DNA from: Aquaspirillum sp. LM1 | GTDB lineage: Bacteria > Pseudomonadota > Gammaproteobacteria > Burkholderiales > Aquaspirillaceae | Direction of reading: 5' to 3' | DNA length: 64,000 nt | Assembly (NCBI RefSeq): GCF_002002905.1 | Contig: NZ_CP019509.1 | Location: forward strand, 806,001 to 870,000 | Shown: piece by piece, positions 37,163-46,746 of the stretch | How the letters are laid out: each line of letters opens with the position of its first letter | Numbering within the stretch: position 1 is the stretch's first letter | Notes under the pieces: model-generated | The model's input: only the letters and a program-made list of their open reading frames with translations | The model's database searches: none | Told to the model about the DNA's origin: nothing | Position numbers and translations under genes: made by a program

Positions 37163-40100
37163 ATGTCCATTCACGTTGCCTTGCGTCACGTGACCCACTA
37201 TCGCTACGACCAGCGGGTTACCCTGTCACCGCAAGTGGTGCGCCTGCGCCCGGCGCCGCACTGCCGCACCCCCATTCTGTCGTACTCGCTCACGATCGAG
37301 CCGGAAACCCACTTCATCAACTGGCAGCAGGACCCGTTTTCCAACTACCTGGCCCGGCTGGTGTTTCCCGAGAAAACCGACCACTTCAAGATCACCGTCG
37401 ATCTAGTGGCAGAAATGTCGGTGTTCAACCCGTTTGACTTCTTCCTCGAACCCAGCGCCGAGCAATTTCCGTTTGGCTACGACCCGGCGCTGGCGCAAGA
37501 ACTGCAGCCCTACCTGGTCAAGGGCGAGCTGACCCCGGCGCTGAAGGCGTTCATCGACGAACTCGACCTGACCCCGGTGGGTACGGTGGATTTTCTGGTG
37601 GCGCTTAACCAGAAAATCCACCACGCCATCCGCTACCTGATCCGGCTGGAGCCGGGGGTGCAAACCCCGGAAGAAACCCTCACCCTGGCCAGCGGCTCGT
37701 GCCGTGATTCTGGCTGGCTGATGGCGCAGGTGCTGCGCCACCTGGGCCTGGCCACCCGCTTTGTTTCCGGCTACCTGATCCAGCTCAAGCCCGACGTCAA
37801 ATCGCTGGATGGCCCCAGCGGGGCCGAAGCCGACTTTACCGACCTGCACGCCTGGTGCGAAGTGTACCTGCCTGGCGCCGGCTGGATTGGGCTGGACCCC
37901 ACTTCCGGGCTGTTTGCCGGCGAAGGGCATATTCCGCTGGCCTGCTCGCCCGAGCCCAGCAGCGCCGCCCCGGTAACCGGTGCCGTGGACAAATGCGAAG
38001 TCAGCTTTATCCACGAAATGGACGTTACCCGGATTCTCGAATCGCCGCGCGTTACCCTGCCGTACACCGACGCGCAATGGGCCGAGATCGACGCACTGGG
38101 CCAGCAGGTAGACGCCGACCTGATGACCCAGGACGTGCGGCTGACCATGGGCGGTGAACCCACTTTTGTGGCGGACCACGACCGCGACGCCGAAGAATGG
38201 AACACCGCCGCCATCGGCCCAACCAAGCGCGGCTACGCCACCGAGCTGGTGCAAAAACTGCGCGCCCGCTATGGCAGCAGCGGCTTTCTGCACTTTGGCC
38301 AGGGCAAGTGGTATCCCGGTGAACCGCTGCCGCGCTGGGCGCTGTCGGTGTACTGGCGCAAGGACGGCCAGCCGTGCTGGCACAACCCGGCGCTGTTTGC
38401 CGACGAACGGCTGCCCTCGCACTACACCGAGGACGACGCAGGCCGCTTTATCCACCGCCTGAGCGAAACCCTGGGCCTGGACAGCAGTTGCATCCTGCCC
38501 GCCTACGAAGACACCTGGTACTACCTGTGGCGTGAACGCCAGCTGCCGGTCAACGTCGATCCCTTTGACGCCCGGCTGGACGACGAACTCGAACGCACCC
38601 GCCTGCGGCGGATTTTCAGCCACGGCCTGGACAAGGCGGTAGGGTACACCTTGCCGATTGCCCGCCAGCTGGGGCGCTGGTGCACCGGGCGCTGGTTCCT
38701 GCGCGACGAGCGGCTGTATCTGCTGCCCGGCGATTCCCCAATGGGCCTGCGCCTGCCGCTGGATTCGCTGCCGTGGGTGGACAAGCGCGACTACCCCTAC
38801 CTGATTGAAGTTGACCCATTTGCCGCCCGCCACACCCTGCCGGCAGCGGCCGAACTGCGCGCCCAGTATCCCTACCTGGCCCCGCTGACCCCGGCCCAGC
38901 AAAAAGCCCTGCCTGGCAGCACAACGGTCAGCACCGGCAATGCCGAATTCAACACCCCTGCGCCAGCCAAGTTCAGTTCGGCGCATGAGGTGGTGCGCAC
39001 CGCACTGTGCGTGGAGGCCCGGCTGGGCGTGCTGTATGTGTTTATGCCGCCGCTGGCCGAAGTGGAAGACTACCTGGGCCTGCTGGCAGCCATTGAACGC
39101 ACCGCCGAAGCGCTGAAGGTCAAGATTGTGCTGGAAGGCTATCCGCCGCCGCGCGACCCGCGTCTGACTCTGCTGCAAGTGACCCCCGACCCCGGCGTGA
39201 TCGAAGTCAACATCCACCCGGCCAGCCACTGGGAAGAGCTGGTCGAACGCACCGAATTTCTGTACCAGGCCGCGCACGAAACCCGGCTGTCCACCGAAAA
39301 ATTCATGCTGGATGGCCGCCACACCGGCACCGGCGGCGGCAACCACTTTGTGCTGGGCGGGGCCACCCCGGCTGACAGCCCCTTCCTGCGTCGTCCGGAT
39401 GTGCTGGCCAGCCTGATTGCCTACTGGCACAACCACCCGTCGCTGAGCTATCTGTTCTCCGGCCTGTTCATCGGCCCGACCAGCCAGGCCCCCCGGCTGG
39501 ACGAGGCGCGCAATGATCAAGTGTACGAAATGGACATCGCCCTGCAGGAAGTGCGCAAGGCCGTGGCCAAGCAGGGCAGCGATGTCTCGCCCTGGGTGAT
39601 CGACCGCATTCTGCGCAACCTGCTGGTGGACGTCACCGGCAACACCCACCGTGCCGAGTTCTGCATCGACAAGCTGTATTCGCCAGATTCCAGCACGGGC
39701 CGGCTGGGCCTGCTGGAACTGCGCGCGTTTGAAATGCCGCCCCATGCGCGGATGAGCCTGGTGCAGCAACTGCTGATCCGTGCGCTGGTGGCGCGCTTCT
39801 GGCAGCAGCCCTACCACGTCAGCCTGACCCGCTGGGGCACTGCGCTGCACGACCGCTTTATGCTGCCCACCTTTGTGCAGATGGACTTTGAAGACGTGCT
39901 GGCCGAGCTGAATGACGCGGGTTACAGCTTTGAACTGGACTGGTTTGCCCCGCACTTTGCCTTCCGCTTCCCCCGGATGGGCGAACTGGATGTGCGCGGC
40001 GTGCATCTGGAACTGCATCACGCGCTGGAGCCCTGGCATGTGATGGGCGAAGAAGGCATGGCCGGCACCACGGTGCGCTATGTGGATTCGTCGCTGGAAC

Positions 40101-40513
40101 GCATCGAAGTGAAGGTCAGCGGGCTGAACGACAACCGCCATGTGATTACCGTCAACGGCCAGGCGCTGCCGCTGCACCCCACCGGGCGCGCCGGCGAGTA
40201 TGTGGCCGGGGTGCGCTATCGGGCATGGAACCCGCCCAATGCGCTGCACCCGACCATCGACGTACACGCGCCGCTGGTGTTTGACGTGGTGGACCGCTGG
40301 ATGGAACGCTCGCTGGGCGGCTGCCAGTACCATGTGGCCCATCCCGGCGGACGCAATTACGACAGCTTCCCGGTTAACGCCTACGAAGCCGAAAGCCGCC
40401 GGCTGGCCCGCTTCTTTACCCTGGGCCATACGCCAGGGCCAATGGCGGTCAGCCCGGCTGCGCCAAGCCGCGAATTGCCATTTACCCTCGATTTGCGACG
40501 ACAGCCGCGTTAG
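37163..40513 (+). CDS. Transglutaminase-like plus DUF2126 protein (set A)
   Basis: The 1116-residue protein has an N-terminal bacterial transglutaminase domain (HVTHYRYDQRVTLSPQVVRLRP at the start) with a papain-like triad Cys180 (GSCRDSGW), His229 (LHAWCEVY) and Asp245 (GLDPTSG). A very long C-terminal DUF2126 region follows (MGGEPTFVADHDRDAEEWN near residue 329; RRPDVLASLIAYWHNHPSLSYLFSGLFIGP). It probably cleaves or transfers an amide bond made by the ATP-grasp partner (inference). Start 37163 has a GGAGAG site. Confidence 0.92.
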   Translation: MSIHVALRHVTHYRYDQRVTLSPQVVRLRPAPHCRTPILSYSLTIEPETHFINWQQDPFSNYLARLVFPEKTDHFKITVDLVAEMSVFNPFDFFLEPSAEQFPFGYDPALAQELQPYLVKGELTPALKAFIDELDLTPVGTVDFLVALNQKIHHAIRYLIRLEPGVQTPEETLTLASGSCRDSGWLMAQVLRHLGLATRFVSGYLIQLKPDVKSLDGPSGAEADFTDLHAWCEVYLPGAGWIGLDPTSGLFAGEGHIPLACSPEPSSAAPVTGAVDKCEVSFIHEMDVTRILESPRVTLPYTDAQWAEIDALGQQVDADLMTQDVRLTMGGEPTFVADHDRDAEEWNTAAIGPTKRGYATELVQKLRARYGSSGFLHFGQGKWYPGEPLPRWALSVYWRKDGQPCWHNPALFADERLPSHYTEDDAGRFIHRLSETLGLDSSCILPAYEDTWYYLWRERQLPVNVDPFDARLDDELERTRLRRIFSHGLDKAVGYTLPIARQLGRWCTGRWFLRDERLYLLPGDSPMGLRLPLDSLPWVDKRDYPYLIEVDPFAARHTLPAAAELRAQYPYLAPLTPAQQKALPGSTTVSTGNAEFNTPAPAKFSSAHEVVRTALCVEARLGVLYVFMPPLAEVEDYLGLLAAIERTAEALKVKIVLEGYPPPRDPRLTLLQVTPDPGVIEVNIHPASHWEELVERTEFLYQAAHETRLSTEKFMLDGRHTGTGGGNHFVLGGATPADSPFLRRPDVLASLIAYWHNHPSLSYLFSGLFIGPTSQAPRLDEARNDQVYEMDIALQEVRKAVAKQGSDVSPWVIDRILRNLLVDVTGNTHRAEFCIDKLYSPDSSTGRLGLLELRAFEMPPHARMSLVQQLLIRALVARFWQQPYHVSLTRWGTALHDRFMLPTFVQMDFEDVLAELNDAGYSFELDWFAPHFAFRFPRMGELDVRGVHLELHHALEPWHVMGEEGMAGTTVRYVDSSLERIEVKVSGLNDNRHVITVNGQALPLHPTGRAGEYVAGVRYRAWNPPNALHPTIDVHAPLVFDVVDRWMERSLGGCQYHVAHPGGRNYDSFPVNAYEAESRRLARFFTLGHTPGPMAVSPAAPSRELPFTLDLRRQPR

Positions 40514-40528
40514 ACTACCGCCCTGATG

Positions 40529-40563
40529 CGCCCGAACCCGGCCCCCTGGTTCGGGCGTTTTTT
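40529..40563 (+). terminator. Rho-independent terminator after set A
   Basis: The perfect 10-base-pair stem CGCCCGAACC / GGTTCGGGCG with a 9-base loop is followed by six T residues. It separates the two transglutaminase/ATP-grasp sets. Confidence 0.9.
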
Positions 40564-40616
40564 CCCCCTTTACCCGGTGGCGGCGCAGTCAGGGCCTTCA
40601 CCTCTGGACGCATGGC

Positions 40617-43172
40617 ATGGACACGGATTTCGCCGGGGAAGCGGCAGTTGCGTCGTCCCTGGACGATGGCAGCCTGCCGTCCCCTGCTCACTTTGACGAG
40701 TGGCACGACGCCCACGGCGTGCGTGCGCACTGGCAGCAGTTTTTTCAACTGGAATCGCCGGTGGAACTGGCCGGCAAGCAAGGCGACGCCGACCGGCAAA
40801 TCCGCGACAACGGCATCACCTACAATGTGTACGCCGACACCCAGAGCGGCCCGGCGCGGCCCTGGTCGCTGGACATCCTGCCGTTTATTCTGGATGAGGC
40901 CGACTGGCAGCAGATTGCCAGCGGGGTAAGCCAGCGCGCGCGCCTGCTCAACCAGATGCTGGCCGACCTGTACGGTGCGCAAACCCTGCTGCATCGTGGC
41001 CTGGTGCCCACCGAACTGGTGCTGGGCCATCCGGGCTATTTGCGCGCGCTCAGCGGCCATCAGCCGGCTGGCGGGGTGTTTCTGCATATTGTGGCGTTTG
41101 ACCTGGCCCGCCACCCCAATGGCCGCTGGAGCGTGATGGCCCAGCGCACCCAGGCCCCGTCCGGGCTGGGCTATGCGCTGGAAAACCGGCTGATTGTGTC
41201 GCGGCTGTTTCCCGAGGCTTTCCGCCAGCTGCGCGTGCAACACCTGGCCAGCAGCTACCGGCAATTGCTGGCCACCCTCACCCGGTTGAGCCCACCCGCG
41301 CCGCGCCAGACGGCGCCGCGCATGGTGCTGCTCACGCCTGGCCCGTATAACGAAACCTACTTTGAACACGCCTACCTGGCGCGCTATCTGGGCATACCGC
41401 TGGTCGAAGGCAGCGACCTGACCGTGCGTGGCGATGAGCTGTTCCTGAAAACCCTCACCGGGCTGACCCCAGTGCAAGTGGTGCTGCGCCGGCTGGACGA
41501 CAACTTCTGCGATCCGCTGGAACTGCGTACCGACTCCACCCTGGGCATTCCCGGCCTGCTGCAGGCGGTGCGCGCCGGCAAGGTGCTGATGGCCAATGCG
41601 CTGGGCAGCAGTTTTCTGGAATCCCCCGCCCTGCTGGGCTTTTTGCCTGGCGTGTGCGAGGCGCTGCTGGGCGAGCCGCTGCAACTGCCGTCACTGCATT
41701 CCTGGTGGTGTGGCGAGGACGCCGCCTGTGCCGAGGCACTGAGCGAACTCGACCAGCGCATCATCAAGCCCACCTACCCGCCCGGCCCGCCCTACCATGG
41801 CAACGAGCCGATCCTGTGCAGCCAGCTCGATCCGGCCAGCCTGGCCCAGTGGCGCGCACGCATTCTGCAGCAACCAGGCGCGTACACCCTGCAGGAGAAT
41901 ATCCCGCTGTCGCAAGCGCCCATCTGGCGGCATGGCCATATTGCCGCCCACCCGGCCATGCTGCGGGTGTTTGCCATTGCCGACGGCGAAGGCGGCTGGC
42001 AAGTGCTGCCTGGTGGCCTGACCCGGATTGCCGACGAACCCGACCAGCCGGTGGTGTCGATGCAGCGCGGTGGCAGCAGCCTGGACACCTGGGTGCTGAC
42101 CAGCGGCGAAGTGGACACTTTTTCCCTGCTGCCCGGCCAGCTGCGCCCGATCGACCTGCGCCACAAGCGCCGGCTGGTGACCAGCCGCGCTGCCGAAAAT
42201 CTGTTCTGGATGGGGCGCTATGCCGAACGCGCCGAACAGCGCGTGCGTCTGGCGCACTGGGCGCTGGAATGGCTGGCGGTCAACCACACCAGCAGCCCCG
42301 GCGGCGAACACCTGCCGCTGCTGGCACGGCTGTGCTGGCATATGAGCCTGCTGCCCGGCCCAGCACCCACCCACACCACCCCTGGCGCGCTGGCGCACGC
42401 CATCCGAATTGGCCTGGTGGATGCCGACGCCGCCTGGAGTGTGGCGCACACCCTGGCCGCACTGGCCGCCGCCGCCTCGCCCGTGCGCGACCGGCTGTCG
42501 CCCACCTATTCGCGTCTGGTGCTGGCCACCAGCCGGCGCTTTTCCGGCCAGCAGGCGCAGCGCGCCCATCAGGGCGACTACAGCAACGCCGAAGCGCTGG
42601 CCGACCTGGAACAACTGGCCGTCGAGCTGGTGGCGATTGCCGGCGAACAGGCCGACCACATGACCCGCGACGACGGCTGGCGCTTTCTGGCCATTGGCCG
42701 CCATCTGGAACGGCTGAACCTGCTGTCGATGCAGCTGGGACAAAGCTTTGCCGGCCTTTGGCCACCGCACGGTGCGGCATTTGAGCTGCTGCTGGCACTG
42801 TTTGACAGCTCGCTGACCTACCGCAGCTACTACCAGTGCCGCCAGGAAATTCCCGCCCTGCTCGACCTGCTGGTGTGCGACGACGGCAACCCGCGCGCGC
42901 TCAATGCCGTGCTGACCAGCCTGCGCAGCGAACTGGGCGCGCTGCCCAGCCTGCCTGGCACCGCCGAACTGGCCACCCTGCTGCCGGTACAATGCCCGAC
43001 GCTGGAAGCGCTGTGCCAGCGCACGCCCTCTGGCCAGCTGGACACCCTGCGCTGTTTCACCCAGCATCTGCAGCATGTCAGCGCCAGACTGTCCGACGAA
43101 ATCGGCCTGCACTACTTCAACCACAATCCGGCCTGGCAGCCGGACGACCTGATGCCGAGCAGCCGATGCTGA
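40617..43172 (+). CDS. Fused circularly permuted ATP-grasp and alpha-E protein (set B)
   Basis: The 851-residue fusion has residues 1 to about 505 repeating the set A ATP-grasp landmarks (DRQIRDNGITYNVYAD, MVLLTPGPYNETYFEHAYLARYLGIPLVEG, VQVVLRRLDDNFCDP, GGSSLDTWVL). From about residue 520 an alpha-E domain follows (SRAAENLFWMGRYAERAEQRVRLAHWALEWL). It does in one chain what two proteins do in set A. ATG 40617 lacks an obvious ribosome site. The stop overlaps the next transglutaminase gene by seven bases. Confidence 0.9.
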   Translation: MDTDFAGEAAVASSLDDGSLPSPAHFDEWHDAHGVRAHWQQFFQLESPVELAGKQGDADRQIRDNGITYNVYADTQSGPARPWSLDILPFILDEADWQQIASGVSQRARLLNQMLADLYGAQTLLHRGLVPTELVLGHPGYLRALSGHQPAGGVFLHIVAFDLARHPNGRWSVMAQRTQAPSGLGYALENRLIVSRLFPEAFRQLRVQHLASSYRQLLATLTRLSPPAPRQTAPRMVLLTPGPYNETYFEHAYLARYLGIPLVEGSDLTVRGDELFLKTLTGLTPVQVVLRRLDDNFCDPLELRTDSTLGIPGLLQAVRAGKVLMANALGSSFLESPALLGFLPGVCEALLGEPLQLPSLHSWWCGEDAACAEALSELDQRIIKPTYPPGPPYHGNEPILCSQLDPASLAQWRARILQQPGAYTLQENIPLSQAPIWRHGHIAAHPAMLRVFAIADGEGGWQVLPGGLTRIADEPDQPVVSMQRGGSSLDTWVLTSGEVDTFSLLPGQLRPIDLRHKRRLVTSRAAENLFWMGRYAERAEQRVRLAHWALEWLAVNHTSSPGGEHLPLLARLCWHMSLLPGPAPTHTTPGALAHAIRIGLVDADAAWSVAHTLAALAAAASPVRDRLSPTYSRLVLATSRRFSGQQAQRAHQGDYSNAEALADLEQLAVELVAIAGEQADHMTRDDGWRFLAIGRHLERLNLLSMQLGQSFAGLWPPHGAAFELLLALFDSSLTYRSYYQCRQEIPALLDLLVCDDGNPRALNAVLTSLRSELGALPSLPGTAELATLLPVQCPTLEALCQRTPSGQLDTLRCFTQHLQHVSARLSDEIGLHYFNHNPAWQPDDLMPSSRC

Positions 43173-44077
43173 ACTTCACCGACAACCGGCCCACCGTGCT
43201 GCATATCTCGCACGTCACCACCTACCGCTACGCCAGCCGGGTGGATCTGGCCATGCATCTGCTGCACCTGGAGCCGCTGCGCCGCGCCGACCAGCAGCTG
43301 GAAGCGTTTCGCCTGGACATCGACCCACCTGTCACCCGCAACATTGCCTCGCTCGACTACTTTGGCAACCCGCAGCATCACCTCACCCTGCACACCCCGC
43401 ACCACAGCCTGAGCGTGCGCGCCGAAAGCCGGGTGCGCCGCCTGCCCCAGCCCTGCCCGCAAGCCGAGCACAGCCCGTCGTGGGAATCGGTGCGCGAGGC
43501 CATGCGCTTTCAGGCTGGCCAGCCGTTTCAGGCGGCCGCCGAGTATGGGTTTCCGTCTGAGTTCGTGCCGCTGCATCCGGCCTTTGCCGATTACGCCTTG
43601 CTGGAGTTCTGGCCTGGCCGCTCCCTGCTGGGGGCCGCCATCGGCCTGACCAGCCGCATTCACCGTGAATTCACCTACGCCACCGCCAGCACCGACCTGG
43701 CCACCCCGGCGCTGGAAGCGTTTTACCAGCGTCGCGGCGTGTGCCAGGATTTTTCCCATATCATGATTGCCTGCCTGCGCAGCCTGGGCCTGCCTGCCCG
43801 CTATGTCAGCGGCTATTTGCTCACCGAGCCACCGCCCGGCCAGCCGCGCCTGCTGGGCGTGGACGCCAGCCACGCCTGGGTGGCGGTGTACTGCCCACAA
43901 CACGGCTGGGTGGAGCTTGACCCCACCAACAATATGCTGGCCGGCACCAGCCATGCGGTCATTGCCTGTGGTCGGGACTACGCCGACGTGGCCCCGCTGC
44001 GCGGGGTGATTCAGGGCGGCGGCAGCCATACCCTGTCGGTGGCGGTGAGTGTGGTGCCGGAGGGTGAGTTCAGATAA
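43166..44077 (+). CDS. Transglutaminase-like protein (set B)
   Basis: The 303-residue protein has only the transglutaminase part, without DUF2126. The beginning ISHVTTYRYASRVDLAMHLLHLEP is the family's N-terminal domain. The triad is Cys193 (GVCQDFSH), His236 (SHAWVAVY) and Asp252 (LDPTNN). It overlaps the fused ATP-grasp/alpha-E gene by seven bases, so the two are translationally coupled. The function is presumably amide hydrolysis or transfer on the product of that enzyme. Confidence 0.92.
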   Translation: MLNFTDNRPTVLHISHVTTYRYASRVDLAMHLLHLEPLRRADQQLEAFRLDIDPPVTRNIASLDYFGNPQHHLTLHTPHHSLSVRAESRVRRLPQPCPQAEHSPSWESVREAMRFQAGQPFQAAAEYGFPSEFVPLHPAFADYALLEFWPGRSLLGAAIGLTSRIHREFTYATASTDLATPALEAFYQRRGVCQDFSHIMIACLRSLGLPARYVSGYLLTEPPPGQPRLLGVDASHAWVAVYCPQHGWVELDPTNNMLAGTSHAVIACGRDYADVAPLRGVIQGGGSHTLSVAVSVVPEGEFR

Positions 44078-44230
44078 AAGCAGCGCTGGTGATGGGTTAA
44101 CACGCCTTTTGCACCATGCAGGCTTTCCCCCCTGCCAGATCAGGGGCATGGCGCGACATTGCGTCGCACAAACGTCTGGTGCGGTTTTGCTATCATAGCG
44201 GATAGATTGTTTTTCGCTCAGGATGTGACC

Positions 44231-44899
44231 ATGCACTTCCCCGCCCAGTTTTTTGCCCCGGCCACCCTGTGGCTCACCCTGGCCATGGTGGTGTTGCTCC
44301 TGCTGGAGGCGGTGCGGCGCACGCCCTGGCGCACGCTCAACCCGGTGGCGCTGAATGCCTGGATGGGGGCGTGCGTGGTGGTGATGCTGTTCTGGTCGCT
44401 CAAGGGCGGCTTCAAGCCGGGGCTGGAGTTTCACCTGCTGGGCGGCGCGGCGTTTGCGCTGATGGCCGGCCCCTGGCTGGCGCTGATTGGCCTGGCCATT
44501 GTGCTGGCGGCGGTCAGCGCCTATGGCATGGCCGAGTGGTCGGCGTTCGGGGTGAACTATCTGGTGATGGCTGCCCTGCCGGTGGCGCTGACCGGGCTGA
44601 CCCTGCGCCTGGCCCGGCGGCTGCCGGCCAATTACTTTGTCTATATCTTTTTCAATGCATTTCTGACCGGCTGGCTGAGTTTTTTCTGTGCCGGGCTGCT
44701 GGCGGTGTGCGCGCTGGCGCTGGCCGATGCTTATCCGCCGGATTATCTGTTTGGCGACGCGCTGAGTTTTTATTTTTTGCTGTCGTGGTCAGAAGCATTC
44801 ACCACCGGCCTGGTGCTGGCCATTTTCGTGGTGTACAAGCCACACTGGGTGGCCACCTTTGACGACCAGCGCTATTTGTACGCCAAGCCACCGGGCTAA
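44231..44899 (+). CDS. CbiM-like energy-coupling-factor transporter permease
   Basis: The 222-residue integral membrane protein has about six transmembrane segments and a conserved end (FLLSWSEAFTTGLVLAIFVVYKPHWVATFDD) typical of the CbiM/PF01891 family in betaproteobacteria. Family members import cobalt or nickel as part of ECF transporters. No ECF ATPase, CbiN or CbiQ is adjacent, so the substrate is open. Upstream bases 44078-44230 contain a CCCCTG-N6-CAGGGG hairpin, but I could not recognise a metal or B12 riboswitch. Confidence 0.75.
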   Translation: MHFPAQFFAPATLWLTLAMVVLLLLEAVRRTPWRTLNPVALNAWMGACVVVMLFWSLKGGFKPGLEFHLLGGAAFALMAGPWLALIGLAIVLAAVSAYGMAEWSAFGVNYLVMAALPVALTGLTLRLARRLPANYFVYIFFNAFLTGWLSFFCAGLLAVCALALADAYPPDYLFGDALSFYFLLSWSEAFTTGLVLAIFVVYKPHWVATFDDQRYLYAKPPG

Positions 44900-45115
44900 G
44901 GCGGACGGGCAGCAAACCGCCCCGCTGTCTTGTTTACCCCTCCAGCCAACAGGGTTTTATTCGCTATCCGGATTGGCAAACCGGTATAGTCTTGGCCAGC
45001 GCCTCCGCCCCGCCACCGGGGCGGCGCGCCTGCACGCGCAGCACGCACCAGCGTTCAGCGGTGCTGTCACCCGGCGTATTGGCCGGGGTGGCCGATCAGA
45101 CTTTCCGGAGGTTGC

Positions 45116-45544
45116 ATGTCTCTTGCTTACTGGTGCCTGCTGATTGCTGGCCTGCTGCCCTATGTGTGGGCGCTGGTGGCCAAGCTGGGCGCGCCTTACG
45201 ACAATCATTGCCCGCGTGACGTGCTGGCGCAGGCGCAGGGCCATCGCAAGCGGGCCAACTGGGCGCAGGCCAATGCATTTGAATCACTGCCACTGTTCAT
45301 TGCCGCCGTGCTGGTGGCTTCAATTCGCCAGGCAGACGCCAGCCAGATCGACAATGCCGCGCTGCTGTTTGTGCTGGCGCGCATTGCCCATGGCCTGTTT
45401 TATATTGCCGACCTGGCCCGGCCGCGCTCGCTGGCCTGGCTGATTGGGCTGGGCTGCGTGGTCTATCTGTTTGGGCTGGCAGCCGGCATGGCGTGGCTGC
45501 ATCCGCTGGACAGCCTTCAGTCAGCAGTATCCGCCGCGAGCTGA
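45116..45544 (+). CDS. MAPEG-family membrane protein
   Basis: The 142-residue protein has four hydrophobic segments and the bacterial MAPEG pattern RANWAQANAFESLPLFIAAVLVA (about residues 43-65) and ARIAHGLFYIADLA. MAPEG members act on glutathione and lipid substrates; the bacterial group is mostly uncharacterised. A CCGGAGG ribosome site precedes ATG 45116. Its last 28 bases overlap the end of the convergent ArnD-like gene. Confidence 0.88.
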   Translation: MSLAYWCLLIAGLLPYVWALVAKLGAPYDNHCPRDVLAQAQGHRKRANWAQANAFESLPLFIAAVLVASIRQADASQIDNAALLFVLARIAHGLFYIADLARPRSLAWLIGLGCVVYLFGLAAGMAWLHPLDSLQSAVSAAS

Positions 45545-46392
45545 AACAGCGCCGTGCCCTGACGGGCGGCATGCCGTGGCCCGTGCATCTCCCAGGCATG
45601 GTGCGGCAGCGCCGGGGCCTGGTTCAGCCAGTCGGTCAGGCCCATCAACTGATGGCCCTGCGCCCGCCAGCCGGCCAGCAACTGGTCAAACTGCGCCAGC
45701 CATGGCCCACCTTCCAGCTCGGCTGACGCGCAATACAGCTGACCAGTGGCACTGGATGGCTCGGTGTGCGCCAGCAAGGCGGCCACGGCATCGTCGCCAG
45801 GCTGGGCGTCCTTGCCGCGTGCCTGCCACAGGCTGGGCAGGGTAATCGGTGCCACCGCCACCTCCACCTGTTCGGCCCGGTAAACCGGCATGAACGGTGC
45901 CTGCCCGGCCACCCCGGTCAGCAGGCTGATGCCGCATTGCTGGGCCAGACGCAGCAGCGGCCAGCTGGCGCAGCCCTGTGGCAGCGATACCACCAGCGGG
46001 CTGTCCGGCTGAAGGCCGGTCAGCTGGCGAAACCGGCTCAGCCGCTGCTTCAGGCCAGTTGCTGGCAGCTCGCCGCGCCAAGCGCGTGATGCCGCCAGGC
46101 GCAGACCGGTTTCGCAACCGGCCTGACGCGCAGCAGCCAGGCAGGATGGCGCGGCATACGGGCCCAGCGCCTCACCGGGCCACAGCCGCCCGCGCAACAG
46201 GCTGCCCCAGCCATACCAGCGTCCACGCAAGCGCCAGCTGGCCCCCTCCAGCCGTGGCGCACCCGCATCGCGCCCCAGATGGATGCACACGGTGGCCTGG
46301 GCGTGGTGCTGCTGCAACACCTCCAGCAGGCGCGGCAAGCCCTCACGGGCACCACGGGCGGTATCAATGTCGATATTCAGGGCAATATTCAC
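45517..46392 (-). CDS. ArnD-like polysaccharide deacetylase homologue without catalytic histidines
   Basis: The 291-residue protein (taking GTG 46392) aligns by eye with ArnD over its whole length: NIDIDTARGAREGLPRLLEVLQQHHAQA, YGWGSLLRGRLWPGE, PITLPSLWQARGKD and VFCPL-like end QLMGLTDWLNQ. ArnD removes formyl from Ara4FN on undecaprenyl phosphate in lipid A modification. The metal/catalytic motif HAWDHHAW of ArnD is here LRLAASRAW, so the NodB-type histidines are gone. It is likely inactive as a deacetylase or diverged. No other arn genes lie nearby. The start is uncertain; ATG 46452 would add 20 residues. Confidence 0.7.
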   Translation of the reverse strand: MNIALNIDIDTARGAREGLPRLLEVLQQHHAQATVCIHLGRDAGAPRLEGASWRLRGRWYGWGSLLRGRLWPGEALGPYAAPSCLAAARQAGCETGLRLAASRAWRGELPATGLKQRLSRFRQLTGLQPDSPLVVSLPQGCASWPLLRLAQQCGISLLTGVAGQAPFMPVYRAEQVEVAVAPITLPSLWQARGKDAQPGDDAVAALLAHTEPSSATGQLYCASAELEGGPWLAQFDQLLAGWRAQGHQLMGLTDWLNQAPALPHHAWEMHGPRHAARQGTALFQLAADTAD

Positions 46393-46746
46393 GGCAATCT
46401 GGCCAACAAAAAACACAGCATAATCGGATCGACGGCATCTGCCATCCCTCATGGGGTGCGGATTGTCCGGCATGTCGGCGGCTTTGGCCAGTCTGGCGGC
46501 GGTTTGGCGCGCAGCCGGCCCTCCCGGCGCTGGCCAGCCCCAATCAGCAGGCATTATGCTTGCTTGTCTTTCGCTTGCGCACCTTCGGGCCGCCACGGCT
46601 TCACCCAGCCATGGCCCGACCGGCGCGAGAGGCCCAGCCGGCCCGTGGTTCAGCTTACCCGCTGCATCGCTGGCCGACTGGCCTGTTCCGGTTGTCCGCC
46701 ACAAGCGGGCAGCAGTGATGAACTTTTCTATCCGAAAAGAACCGCC
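46393..46746. other. Divergent intergenic region, no gene seen
   Basis: This 354-base stretch lies between the ArnD-like gene and the DMT transporter. It is open in several frames because of high G+C, but I see no ribosome site or recognisable protein in it. It presumably carries both promoters. Confidence 0.5.

Noticed and set aside
37403-40429. 1,000-codon frame antisense to the transglutaminase-DUF2126 gene
   Set aside because: Shadow of a real gene with clear motifs on the plus strand; no ribosome site or domain.
44078-44230. Cobalamin or Ni/Co riboswitch before the CbiM-like gene
   Set aside because: A CCCCTG/CAGGGG hairpin is present, but the conserved riboswitch core elements could not be found.
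45517-46392. Lipid A Ara4N modification locus
   Set aside because: The ArnD-like protein lacks its histidine motif and no other arn gene is present in the window.
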